DNA of 64,000 nucleotides. Source: Burkholderia sp. 4M9327F10 (GTDB lineage: Bacteria > Pseudomonadota > Gammaproteobacteria > Burkholderiales > Burkholderiaceae). The DNA is taken from assembly GCF_005503145.1 (NCBI RefSeq), contig NZ_SCNV01000001.1:186001-250000 (forward strand), in the 5' to 3' direction. A program made the position numbers and the translations under genes. The notes under the pieces were generated by a model. It searched no databases and was not told the DNA's origin. It worked only from the letters and a program-made list of their open reading frames with translations. Positions 1 through 8,316 of this stretch are shown here, piece after piece; the stretch's first letter is position 1; the number at the start of each line of letters is the position of its first letter.

Positions 1-417
1 CCAGCCGCAGCAATCAAACCGTCTGATTTCGGCTATGGAAAAATCCATATAGTTAGAATACCTACATATTTAACGGATCGAGTTATACCCAACGGCGGGG
101 CGCGAAGCGCAACGCTGGAACGGATGAATGCTGTGTCACTAAGGTAGGTGGTACGAGAGCGGGTCTCGTCTTGGGCCGTTTCCGGTAGCAAACCGGGATG
201 GCTCACTACGGGCTAGCGGTTGCAGCCCGCTTTCTTTGCTTACTTTCTTTGCGGCGGCAAAGAAAGTAAGTGCCGCCCCGCACAGGGGCGAAGCTAATAG
301 ACCGATAGCAAAGCAAGGAAAGGCCAACACCCTAGAAACACCGACCAAATACAAGGCGCCGCAGGCAATAACCCTTAGCACACCAAAAACATTCCACCAT
401 TAACGGAGTAAAAAAAG
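1..417. other. Gene-free region upstream of gabD
   Basis: I see no supported gene. Bases 1-75 are comparatively AT-rich and may be promoter-like. Bases 239-270 hold a perfect hairpin repeat. From about 280 to 417 the top strand is poor in T (roughly 14 T in 128 bases by hand count) and rich in A and C. GGAG at 405-408 is the likely ribosome binding site for gabD. Confidence 0.6.
239..270. repeat. Perfect 14-bp inverted repeat, core of a dispersed Paraburkholderia-type repeat
   Basis: CTTACTTTCTTTGC (239-252) and its exact reverse complement (257-270) flank a GGCG loop. The flanks ('cagcccgctttctttg' before, 'tgccgccccgcacagggg' after) look to me like a repeat scattered through Paraburkholderia genomes; this is recall, not a search. 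It could fold as an RNA hairpin or extrude as a cruciform. It is about 150 bp upstream of gabD, and the skewed composition of the gabD 5' end begins just after it. Confidence 0.8.
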
Positions 418-1881
418 ATGCCATCGCAGATAACCCTAAAAGACCCAACCCTGTTAAGAACAGAATCCTACATAGCAGGCGAATGGACAGAATCAGACGA
501 CACCACAACGCTGGAAGTAAAAAACCCAGCCACCTCAGAGCTAGTAGGAAAAATCCCCCGAATGGGCCAAGCAGAAACCCGCCGTGCGATCGAAGCGGCC
601 AACAAAGCCTGGCCAGCATGGCGAAACAAAACCGCCAGGCAACGCTCAACGATCCTCCGCACCTGGCACGACCTGATGCTGGCGAACGCCGACGACCTCG
701 CCCTGATCCTCACCACCGAACAAGGCAAACCCCTGGCCGAAGCCAAAGGCGAAATCCTCTACGCCGCATCCTTCCTGGAATGGTTCGCAGAAGAAGCCAA
801 GCGCGTCTACGGCGACACCATCCCCACGCCGGCGGCGGATAAACGCATCGTCGTCACCAAAGAACCCATCGGCGTGTGCGCCGCCATCACCCCGTGGAAT
901 TTTCCCGCGGCCATGATCACCCGTAAGGTCGGTCCCGCGCTTGCCGCCGGTTGCCCCATCATCGTCAAGCCCGCCGAGGCAACGCCGTTCTCCGCGCTAG
1001 CCCTCGCCGTGCTCGCCGAGCGCGCCGGTGTGCCGCCCGGTATCTTTAGCGTCGTTACCGGCGACCCCAAAGCCATCGGCGCCGAAATGACCGGTAACCC
1101 GATCGTGCGCAAACTGTCGTTCACAGGCTCGACCGCCATTGGCCGTCTCCTGATGGCGCAATGCGCTCCCACCGTCAAAAAAGTCTCGCTCGAACTCGGC
1201 GGCAACGCACCCTTCATCGTCTTCGAAGACGCCGATCTCGATGCGGCCGTCGCCGGCGCCATCGCCTCCAAATACCGCAACAGCGGCCAGACCTGCGTCT
1301 GCACCAATCGCTTCTATGTGCACGACAAGGTCTATGACGCCTTCGCCGCCAAGCTGCGCGAGGCGGTCGAGCAGTTGAAGATCGGTCGCGGCACCGATGA
1401 CGGCGTCACGCAAGGCCCGCTCATCAATGAGGCGGCCGTGCTCAAGGTCGAGTCGCATATCGAAGATGCGCTCGCCAAGGGCGCTCGCATCGTCACCGGC
1501 GGCAAGCGCCATGCGCTCGGTCACGGCTTCTTCGAACCGACCGTCCTCGCCGACGTCACACCGGCCATGAAAGTGGCCCGTGACGAAACGTTCGGTCCGC
1601 TCGCGCCGTTGTTCCGCTTCTCGTCGGATGAGGAAGTCGTCAGCCTCGCCAACGATACCGAGTTCGGACTCGCCTCGTACTTCTATAGCCGCGATATCAG
1701 CCGCGTGTGGCGCGTCGCCGAAGCACTCGAATACGGCATGGTGGGTATCAACACCGGGTTGATCTCAAACGAGGTCGCACCGTTCGGCGGCGTCAAGCAA
1801 TCCGGGCTTGGCCGCGAAGGATCGCACTACGGTATCGACGACTATGTCGTCATCAAGTATCTGTGCATCGGCGGGGTTTGA
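418..1881 (+). CDS. gabD: NAD(P)-dependent succinate-semialdehyde dehydrogenase
   Basis: A 487-residue aldehyde dehydrogenase, the usual GabD length. It should oxidise succinate semialdehyde to succinate in the cytoplasm (GABA shunt). Visible family motifs are the NAD-site 'ITPWNFP', the general-base Glu in 'ELGGN', and the catalytic Cys in 'NSGQTCVC'. The ATG at 418 is preceded by GGAG at 405-408. No gabT or transporter lies beside it. Codon use is odd: 29 of the first 55 codons end in A (including ATA, CTA, TTA, AGA), and only one of the first 140 codons ends in T, whereas from about 838 T-ending codons return. The protein itself looks intact. Related semialdehyde dehydrogenases (e.g. glutarate semialdehyde, GabD/DavD) cannot be excluded. 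Confidence 0.9.
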   Translation: MPSQITLKDPTLLRTESYIAGEWTESDDTTTLEVKNPATSELVGKIPRMGQAETRRAIEAANKAWPAWRNKTARQRSTILRTWHDLMLANADDLALILTTEQGKPLAEAKGEILYAASFLEWFAEEAKRVYGDTIPTPAADKRIVVTKEPIGVCAAITPWNFPAAMITRKVGPALAAGCPIIVKPAEATPFSALALAVLAERAGVPPGIFSVVTGDPKAIGAEMTGNPIVRKLSFTGSTAIGRLLMAQCAPTVKKVSLELGGNAPFIVFEDADLDAAVAGAIASKYRNSGQTCVCTNRFYVHDKVYDAFAAKLREAVEQLKIGRGTDDGVTQGPLINEAAVLKVESHIEDALAKGARIVTGGKRHALGHGFFEPTVLADVTPAMKVARDETFGPLAPLFRFSSDEEVVSLANDTEFGLASYFYSRDISRVWRVAEALEYGMVGINTGLISNEVAPFGGVKQSGLGREGSHYGIDDYVVIKYLCIGGV

Positions 1882-1896
1882 GGTAAGGCGGCAGCG

Positions 1897-1926
1897 GCGG
1901 TCATGTCCGACTCTGGGCATGACCGC
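1897..1926 (+). terminator. Possible hairpin terminator after gabD
   Basis: GCGGTCATG (1897-1905) pairs perfectly with CATGACCGC (1918-1926) 15 bases after the gabD stop. Only a very weak pyrimidine run ('ttcc') follows, so intrinsic termination is uncertain; gabD and the next gene converge here. Confidence 0.4.
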
Positions 1927-1957
1927 TTCCAACTCGGGCAAATCGCGAGCTTTGCCT

Positions 1958-2836
1958 TCAGGACGGCCAATGCAACGCGGCACGAAGCTGAGCTGCGCGT
2001 TCGGCCGCCGCGCTCTGGTCGCTCTGTGTGCCCGTCAGATATTGGCTGGTGTCGGACGTGCCGGTCTCAGACGTGCCCAATTGCAGCAGGGCCAGTACGT
2101 TTCGCGCCAGCAGTCCGTTCACGCATGCGTCGGGCACCGAGCATAACTGGCTCAGCATGGCCAGTGCCGCCGGGTTGGCGTGGGCGGCCAGCGCAAATAC
2201 GCGGTCGCCCAGCATATCGCCGCTCGGCAACGGAATCCCCAACCACTGGTCCGGGTAGCGATCCGCCAGCGTCAGAACGGCGGCGGGCTGGCTTGCATCA
2301 GCGGCCTTTTTTAGCAGATCGTCTGCGTAGCGCGCGCCGTGCAGTTTCACATCGCCGCAGCGCAATCCTTCCTCCTGGGCAGACAACACTCCGCGCTCGC
2401 AGGCATCGGCCCAGGCCGCCGCTTCAGCCAGACCTTCCGGGTCGCTGCGCGCGACAAGCGCACTGAAGTCCGGATACGAAAGCGCACGTTGCAGTGCCTC
2501 GCTTAGCGTGTTGCTGATGCCGGGCCCCGACTGCACAGCGGTGCCGCTGCGTCCTGCGGACTCGAGCTGCGCCAGCACGTCGATACCCGAGTGTGCGGAG
2601 GAATTCGGTTCATTGGTTAAGCGCGGCGTCGAGTGCGCGCTGCCAGTCGCAAGCGCATCCGGGGTCTGGGTCGCCGCCTGTGTGGCGACGGGCGTCGTGC
2701 GCCCTGCTGCAAACGTCGGCCAGCGCCCCATCAATGCCAGGGTCACGGCAATCGTGACGGATCCGCATATTACCCATCCTGCGAAACTCAATAGAGAGGT
2801 CGCAGCAGTTTTTTCCGCCTTGCGCGAGGACCGCAT
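1958..2836 (-). CDS. Membrane-anchored protein of unknown function
   Basis: I do not recognise this 292-residue protein. The ATG at 2836 is chosen because GGGAG lies six bases upstream; a longer reading to 2911 begins with TTG and adds an unconvincing N-terminus. One hydrophobic segment at about residues 13-35 follows a basic start (SSRKAEK), suggesting an inner-membrane anchor with the rest in the periplasm. Residues 45-100 are Thr/Ser/Ala-rich linker. The C-terminal half is helical and Ala/Leu-rich with two cysteine pairs ('CERG...LRCGD' and 'LCSVPDACV') that could form disulfides. It converges with gabD and stands alone. Confidence 0.6.
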   Translation of the reverse strand: MRSSRKAEKTAATSLLSFAGWVICGSVTIAVTLALMGRWPTFAAGRTTPVATQAATQTPDALATGSAHSTPRLTNEPNSSAHSGIDVLAQLESAGRSGTAVQSGPGISNTLSEALQRALSYPDFSALVARSDPEGLAEAAAWADACERGVLSAQEEGLRCGDVKLHGARYADDLLKKAADASQPAAVLTLADRYPDQWLGIPLPSGDMLGDRVFALAAHANPAALAMLSQLCSVPDACVNGLLARNVLALLQLGTSETGTSDTSQYLTGTQSDQSAAAERAAQLRAALHWPS

Positions 2837-3390
2837 GTCAGCTCCCATATCAGCGAACAAAATCGGAAACCATTCTATTCGGCGCGCGCCTGATTGTGCG
2901 AACCATTGCAATACCGGGAAGCAGAATACGTCAATTGCATCACACCGCCCGGTAAAGCCGCATTCTGGCTAACCGAGACAATTCATGCGAGCGTTTTAAA
3001 TCACAGCCGGGTGACGATCTTAAGCGCCGCCTGCCACCACCGCCTGTTTGGATCAAAGACTCTATGTACACGCAAGGCCTGTAGGGCTAGTGTATGCCCA
3101 CAAATTATCTGAATAACCGGCCATCGGGTGCAATGCACCACGACATCACGATCTATCGAGGAAAACAACTGCATTGAAAAATCGCGATGCACAAAGCATA
3201 TCGCGAACTTCAGCTTATTTTTGATGCAATTTGCATTGTTCGCATGAAACGCTTTTCCGTTTAAGGCGTCGGTTTGTGCCGCGCATAACGGTTGGCGCGC
3301 TTGTCCGCAGAAAGCTCATAAACCGGCACACGAATGCCGGATGAATCAGTGTTGTTGTGGTTTTTAATAAAAACATAGCCACGGAGACAA
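2837..3390. other. Intergenic region with small inverted repeats
   Basis: A 554-bp gap between two divergent genes. No convincing gene; the short frames here lack ribosome sites. The stretch is less GC-rich than its surroundings. It holds an imperfect hairpin (TCGCGATGC...GCATATCGCGA, about 3182-3210) and a 13-bp palindrome ATGCAATTTGCAT near 3225. These could be operator sites for the 3391 lipoprotein gene. Confidence 0.4.
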
Positions 3391-5049
3391 ATGATGGCGT
3401 ATCGAGAAAGCACGCGAGGCTTTGCAGTCTTCATCATTAGCGCACTCGCATTTCCTGTACTGCTGGCGGCGTGCAACGGCAGTTCGCCCGGTGCACCGGG
3501 TCCTATCTCCGTCACGCAATGTAGCGGCAGCAGTTGTACGCCACAGGGTGCGCCCTCTTCCACGCCCGTGACTGTCAAGCAGCTCTGCCCCGAGTCGCTC
3601 GACTACTCGACGACCTATACGGGCGGCTCGGGAAGCGGCGAATACATCAAGGTGCAGTTCGACTCCACCAAGATGCAGTATCAGATGACCTTTGTCGAAT
3701 CGTTCGTGCCCACCTCGGCTGGGCAGATCAACCAGTCGCGCGCAGGTCTGACCATCACCGGTTCGTACGTGCATCCCAACCAGTACCAGGTGACCGACTC
3801 GACCGGCAAGGTCAGCACGCCCTATGCGTTGCTGACCGCCGAGCAGAATCGTTGCGCGATCCTGCTGGAAAACGGCGCGACCTCGGACCGCAGCTATTCG
3901 ATCACCGTCAACCCGCAGGATCCGCCCATGCTGTTCGTCGGCGAGGGGATCGTCGGCGGCGGCATTCCGGGCGCCTCGATTCAATTTAACGGCGTGCAAC
4001 TGTTCCCCGGATACACGATCGGTGCGGTCCCGGCGCGCACTTTCGATTCGTACCCGTTCCTAGGTTTCAGCCAGACGGTCACCGATTTTTCCAAGGTTGC
4101 GGGTACCTACAACGAATTGGGATTTCGCGTGACGCCCGAAGGTACCAGTTTCCAGAGCGGAGCACCGGTCGTCACCGCGGGCAGCAATGTCGGCTGGCAG
4201 CCGGACGCGATCCAGGCCTCTGAAACCTTCAATGCCGACGGATCATGCGTGCCTGACACATCCACTTACTCGTGCAAGTCCACGGGCGCGCCATGGACGC
4301 TGCGAACCAATGCGAATGGCACGCCCGACAACGTTTTCGTCAGCACCCCGCCAAGCGGACAGTTCTACTACCCCGCGGTCGGCCAGTCGATCACCCAGCT
4401 GGTCGGCGGCACCAACAGCGCTCACGGCATCATGATTGTCGGCAACGTCAACGGTCAACTGGTGCCGGTCATCATCCGGGTCGGGTATGCCTCCACCACG
4501 GCGGGTAATCCCTTCGCCTCGGTGCTGGACGACCAGCTCGGCATTTCCCTGCTTGCGCCCGCCTCGCAACTGACGTCAGGCAGCTTGAGCGGCGGCTATA
4601 TCGGCGCCAACAGCGCGTCTGCCTGCGGTGCGGTCACGTATGGCGGCGCCGTGCAAGGCAGTGTGGTGATCAACGGCCAGTACACGACCGCCTATGCCTC
4701 CGCCGGTGCTTGCATTGACGGCAGCGCGTCGAGCGCACCGGGCGTGAACTACACGTCGACGCTGTTTCAAGGCTCGGTGGGGAAATTGATCGACCCATTC
4801 ACGACTGTGGACTCGGGCGACTTCAACTTCGACTATACGCAATCGAAACCGGGCCTCGTCAACGTCACTGCGGCAAGGCCGCTGATGTCGGGCAATACCC
4901 AGATCTACAAGGCCGGCGATACCGGCGTGATGGTTCAGGTGGGGCCGGTGTACGGATTGCTGATGAACGGCGTCAATACCCCCTCGGCGACACCAACCCA
5001 GGCCGGCATCGTCAACCCTTACCTGTCGATCGGCGCATTCGTGCAATAG
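3391..5049 (+). CDS. Large Ser/Gly/Thr-rich lipoprotein, unknown function (possibly DUF2957)
   Basis: A 552-residue secreted lipoprotein. A basic start is followed by a hydrophobic stretch and a lipobox 'LLAAC' with the acylated Cys near residue 28. The next residues (NGSSPG) contain no Asp at +2, consistent with outer-membrane sorting. The body is rich in Gly, Ser, Thr and Val with few charged residues, as in beta-rich surface proteins. The composition and lipobox remind me of the Burkholderia DUF2957 lipoproteins, but I cannot confirm this. GGAGA at 3383-3387 serves ATG 3391 or ATG 3394. The gene is followed by another exported protein in the same direction. Confidence 0.7.
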   Translation: MMAYRESTRGFAVFIISALAFPVLLAACNGSSPGAPGPISVTQCSGSSCTPQGAPSSTPVTVKQLCPESLDYSTTYTGGSGSGEYIKVQFDSTKMQYQMTFVESFVPTSAGQINQSRAGLTITGSYVHPNQYQVTDSTGKVSTPYALLTAEQNRCAILLENGATSDRSYSITVNPQDPPMLFVGEGIVGGGIPGASIQFNGVQLFPGYTIGAVPARTFDSYPFLGFSQTVTDFSKVAGTYNELGFRVTPEGTSFQSGAPVVTAGSNVGWQPDAIQASETFNADGSCVPDTSTYSCKSTGAPWTLRTNANGTPDNVFVSTPPSGQFYYPAVGQSITQLVGGTNSAHGIMIVGNVNGQLVPVIIRVGYASTTAGNPFASVLDDQLGISLLAPASQLTSGSLSGGYIGANSASACGAVTYGGAVQGSVVINGQYTTAYASAGACIDGSASSAPGVNYTSTLFQGSVGKLIDPFTTVDSGDFNFDYTQSKPGLVNVTAARPLMSGNTQIYKAGDTGVMVQVGPVYGLLMNGVNTPSATPTQAGIVNPYLSIGAFVQ

Positions 5050-5118
5050 CAAACCTATTACGCATGGGGTTCGTATGTCCTTGAGGTTAACCCAATCTTA
5101 AGGATTACGAATGACTCT

Positions 5119-5154
5119 GTGCGGCCATCCGTATCACATTACGCATGGCCGCAC
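5119..5154 (+). terminator. Hairpin between the two secreted-protein genes
   Basis: GTGCGGCCAT (5119-5128) pairs perfectly with ATGGCCGCAC (5145-5154) across a 16-base loop. There is no T-run after it, so it may be a Rho-dependent end, an mRNA-stabilising hairpin, or an operator. Confidence 0.4.
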
Positions 5155-5265
5155 GGATGGAGGCAGTTTGTTTCGTCAACAGGCGAGGCAGCGATGTCCC
5201 TGCACACCACTGCATGACGCCTATGTCCGGCAACTTCGTTGCCATTTAACCATGGAAGGCAAATC

Positions 5266-5748
5266 ATGAAGCTCATCAAGACGTTCGCTCGCGGTGGTGC
5301 TGTCGCCCTCATTTGCGCCGCCCTCTCACCTATTGTCTCAGCCGCCACAATCGGCCCGGCGGGCTCATCCTTCAGTGCGCCAGGTACGATCAACGTCAGC
5401 ACACCGATCGCTCCGAACGTCAGTTGCGGCATCACGCTGAGCGGCGTAGTCAGCACCGACGGCAGCTACGCCCAGATCAATTCCGTTGCCATCACCGGCG
5501 GTGGCCTATGCGGTGTGCCGCAGATCATCGGCCTGCCATGGAAGCTCGTCGCCACCAGCACGACGGCTGGCAATGTGGCGAACGTCGGGTTTAGCGTGCT
5601 GGGCGCGAATTGCGGCCCGTCGACCATCAACGGTAGCTGGAGCAACGCAACCAATACACTGAGCGCAAGCAATCAGCCGCTTACCGGCAATTGCACGGTC
5701 AATAGTCTGTCGGTCAGCCCGAACCCGGCGTTTACGGTTTCGCCGTAA
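5266..5748 (+). CDS. Small secreted protein, PraB-like
   Basis: A 160-residue exported protein. MKLIKTF and a hydrophobic core end in 'IVSAA', a signal-peptidase-I-type site near residue 26. The mature protein is nearly all Gly/Ser/Thr/Asn/Val/Ile with paired cysteines (VSCGI, GGLCG, GANCG, GNCTV). The layout 'ATIGPAGSSF...C...GLPW...CGPS' resembles the Pseudomonas PraB/'alkane oxidation protein activator' family of small secreted proteins; resemblance is from memory. ATG 5266 has GGAAGG at 5254-5259; a frame opening at 5239 has no such site. It follows the lipoprotein gene by about 215 bp, so separate transcription is likely. Confidence 0.65.
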   Translation: MKLIKTFARGGAVALICAALSPIVSAATIGPAGSSFSAPGTINVSTPIAPNVSCGITLSGVVSTDGSYAQINSVAITGGGLCGVPQIIGLPWKLVATSTTAGNVANVGFSVLGANCGPSTINGSWSNATNTLSASNQPLTGNCTVNSLSVSPNPAFTVSP

Positions 5749-5802
5749 GCGCCGCACGAGCTTCGCCGCGTTACGCGGCGAAGCTCACCGTGAAATTGCT
5801 GC

Positions 5803-7221
5803 TCATGGCAAGACTGGAGCCAGTTGCAGGAACAAAGGGCGGCTCGGTCTCAGCGAAACATGCAACACGGGTTGGGGCGCACTCATCCCGTCGGGCACAG
5901 ACAGTTGAAACCGCTGCAAGAGCATGGCCGCGATCACGGTCAGTTCGGTCATGGCAAGGTGCTGCCCCAGGCAAACGCGCGGCCCGGCGCCAAACGGCAG
6001 ATAAGCGCCGCGCGGAACCTCAGGTGCGCCTGGCGCGAAGCGCTCCGGCCGGAACGCCAGTGGATCAGGGAACCAGCGTGAATCGTGGTGCATCGCCTGA
6101 ACCGGCACCATGAACATGGTTCGTGCAGGGAACTGCCAGGCGCCCAAGGTAATCGGTTTAAGCGAGCGGCGGCTGTTGAGCACCGGTGCGCTCGGGTAAA
6201 GACGCAGCGTTTCCTGAAGCGTCTGCGTCAGATAAGGCAGCGACCGCAAGTGGTCCACGGTCGGCGCGCGGCCCGCCAGCACGCTGCGAACTTCCCCACG
6301 CGCAGCGGCCTGCACTGTGGCATGGCCGGCCATACACCACACCCACCAGGTCAGCGTCGCCGCAAGGGTTTCATGGCCCGCGAGGAACGTCGTCATGCAT
6401 TCGTCGTGCACCGCTTGTAGCGGCCACGCCTGCGGGTCATCGAAGTGCATCTGCAACAGGCTGGACAACAGGTCGCCGGGCCAGCTATCGCGCGGCTGGC
6501 GCATGCGAGCCTGCAAATGGCGGCCAACCATGTCCCGCAGCATAGCCAGCGCCGCACGCTTCGTGCGCTTCCATGGCGCCCAGTCAGGTGCGCTTGCCGG
6601 CCAATAGAACTCGGCATTGGCCGCTACGATCACCGTATGAACGGCCCGCTCTGCGATACGGGCGTCATCGCCTAGTGCAGTTGAAAACATCATGCGCAGG
6701 ATCAGGTCCATGGCCACCGAGGTCAACGCACTCTCGACCGGCCAGCGCGGGTCCTTCTGTGGCCAGCGCGTGAACGCCTGTTCGACGGCCGCCACCATCG
6801 AGGGCACGAAAGCCTCAACCGCTTTGCGCGAGAAATTGGGCAATAGGGCGTGCCGCTTGCCGCGCCATATATCGCCCTCGGCAATGAACACGCTATGTCC
6901 CTGCAGACGGGAAAAAACACGCATCCCTCGTTCCCAGCGAATCAACGCCTCGTGGTGCGTGACCAGCAGGTCCCGTGCAAGTTGCGGATCGGCGACCACG
7001 ATCTGATGTTCGGGCCAGATGCGCAGATGCACCACATCGCCGAAGCTCTGCTGCCAGCTTGCAAGCGTGCCCAGCATGTCGTTGGACATGCGCCTGAGCA
7101 AACCCCAGCCCGTCACACCAGTTGGCGGCCCCGGCGGCCAGACACCAGGAGGATGGCAAAGCGGCGGCGCGGACGATGGCTGCGCGCGGAATGGGCATTG
7201 AGGCGAAGAGGGTGTGTTCAT
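5803..7221 (-). CDS. Cytochrome P450
   Basis: A 472-residue P450 monooxygenase. The I-helix oxygen-binding motif appears as 'LAGHET' (about residue 279), the ExxR pair in 'ETLRLYP' (E337, R340), and the heme-Cys loop as 'FGAGPRVCLG' with C417. These are the full set of P450 signatures, so it should be a heme-thiolate enzyme needing partner redox proteins, none of which is next to it. Proline-rich residues 10-35 ('PGVWPPGPP') match the usual N-terminal hinge. There is no clear membrane anchor, so it is probably soluble. ATG 7221 is preferred because longer readings run into the divergent AraC promoter; 7272 is an alternative. The substrate cannot be told from sequence. The neighbouring divergent AraC gene may control it. 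Confidence 0.85.
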   Translation of the reverse strand: MNTPSSPQCPFRAQPSSAPPLCHPPGVWPPGPPTGVTGWGLLRRMSNDMLGTLASWQQSFGDVVHLRIWPEHQIVVADPQLARDLLVTHHEALIRWERGMRVFSRLQGHSVFIAEGDIWRGKRHALLPNFSRKAVEAFVPSMVAAVEQAFTRWPQKDPRWPVESALTSVAMDLILRMMFSTALGDDARIAERAVHTVIVAANAEFYWPASAPDWAPWKRTKRAALAMLRDMVGRHLQARMRQPRDSWPGDLLSSLLQMHFDDPQAWPLQAVHDECMTTFLAGHETLAATLTWWVWCMAGHATVQAAARGEVRSVLAGRAPTVDHLRSLPYLTQTLQETLRLYPSAPVLNSRRSLKPITLGAWQFPARTMFMVPVQAMHHDSRWFPDPLAFRPERFAPGAPEVPRGAYLPFGAGPRVCLGQHLAMTELTVIAAMLLQRFQLSVPDGMSAPQPVLHVSLRPSRPLFLQLAPVLP

Positions 7222-7348
7222 GGCACGTATTGTTCGCCTTTGCAGCGGCAGCGTCTTGAACGCAAACGACATCGCCCACGCGGTCTGCGGACGAGGCTTG
7301 CGGTGTCCGGCGTGACACCCGCGCTGCGTTTGCTTAAACTGCGTCACC

Positions 7349-8287
7349 ATGATGCTCGAGATTCCCTCGCTCCTGCCGCCCTGTCCCGATCCGCTGATCC
7401 GCGCTGCTCGCATCGCCCCTGACGAGACAACCCCACATGCGCGGCTTTACCTCGCACCGGCTGCTTTGCAAGGCGCGTTTGTGGCGCTCATCAGCCGCGA
7501 TACGCGCAGCCTGCAGCTGAATAGTGCGCAACGCGTAACGCATTTTCCGGCCTCGCCGCTGGTGTGTCTTTCATGGTTCCAGGAGGCTGACGTAGGGCTG
7601 GCGGAACGCACGGCGGACGGTCCGCAATGGCGCCCGTTCGGTGCTGCCGTCGTGCTCTCCGGCAGCCAGTCTCGCCCCACCGCTAGCTGGGCGCCGTCTA
7701 CGGGGCGCGGCTACATATTGTGCTTGACCGTTGACGTTGCCCAGACGCTGTTTGGAATCGATCTGACCGCGATTCATGACCGGTTCGTCGACGCACAGAC
7801 GTTACTCGGCAAAGTCTGGTGGCCTCTATTGGAGGCGCTGCTCGGCGCTCACGACGATGCAGCCACCCTGTCGGTACTCGAACGCCATCTTGTACCGCGC
7901 TGGCACGCACTCCAGGGACGAAAATCGGGCGCGCCTTCGTTGCGTCAAGCGGGCCGTCATTGGGTCGAACGCCTCGCCTGGCAGGCCCACGAATGGCGGC
8001 GCACGCTCAGTCCACGCCAGGTGGAACGCCGCATCCAGGCGTACAGCGGGCGATCCTTGCGGCAGTGGCAATCACTGGTGAAATCCGAAGGCGCGTTCTT
8101 TAGCGCAAGAGATCGCTTTGACGTGGGACAAGCGTTCGACTGGGCCGCACTAGCCGCCGATGAAGGTTTTGCCGATCAAGCCCACCTGAGCCGCAAGACC
8201 AGACAGATCACAGGTTTTACGCCCAGCGAATTTGCTCAGCGTTTTGTGCACGATGAATCGTTCTGGTTGTACCGCTTATGGGTGTGA
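7349..8287 (+). CDS. AraC-family transcriptional regulator
   Basis: A 312-residue regulator with the AraC double helix-turn-helix at the C-terminus (about residues 215-305). The second HTH is recognisable in 'AALAADEGFADQAHLSRKTRQITG' read in parts, with the typical 'F..FRQ.TG.TP..FR' pattern appearing as 'KTRQITGFTPSEFAQRF'. The N-terminal 200 residues should be the ligand-binding part; no metal or sugar motif is visible. It starts 127 bp from the divergent P450 gene and ends 29 bp before the beta-lactamase start, so it may control both. Confidence 0.85.
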   Translation: MMLEIPSLLPPCPDPLIRAARIAPDETTPHARLYLAPAALQGAFVALISRDTRSLQLNSAQRVTHFPASPLVCLSWFQEADVGLAERTADGPQWRPFGAAVVLSGSQSRPTASWAPSTGRGYILCLTVDVAQTLFGIDLTAIHDRFVDAQTLLGKVWWPLLEALLGAHDDAATLSVLERHLVPRWHALQGRKSGAPSLRQAGRHWVERLAWQAHEWRRTLSPRQVERRIQAYSGRSLRQWQSLVKSEGAFFSARDRFDVGQAFDWAALAADEGFADQAHLSRKTRQITGFTPSEFAQRFVHDESFWLYRLWV

Positions 8288-8316
8288 CCGTGCTCTCGAA
8301 CAGAAAGGAAAATTCA

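Noticed and set aside
139-649. Short minus-strand frames over the repeat and the gabD 5' end
   Set aside because: They arise from the T-poor top strand, which removes stop codons on the complement; no ribosome sites or family resemblance.
3001-3192. 63-codon minus-strand frame upstream of the lipoprotein gene
   Set aside because: No ribosome site, poor codon use, no recognisable motif.
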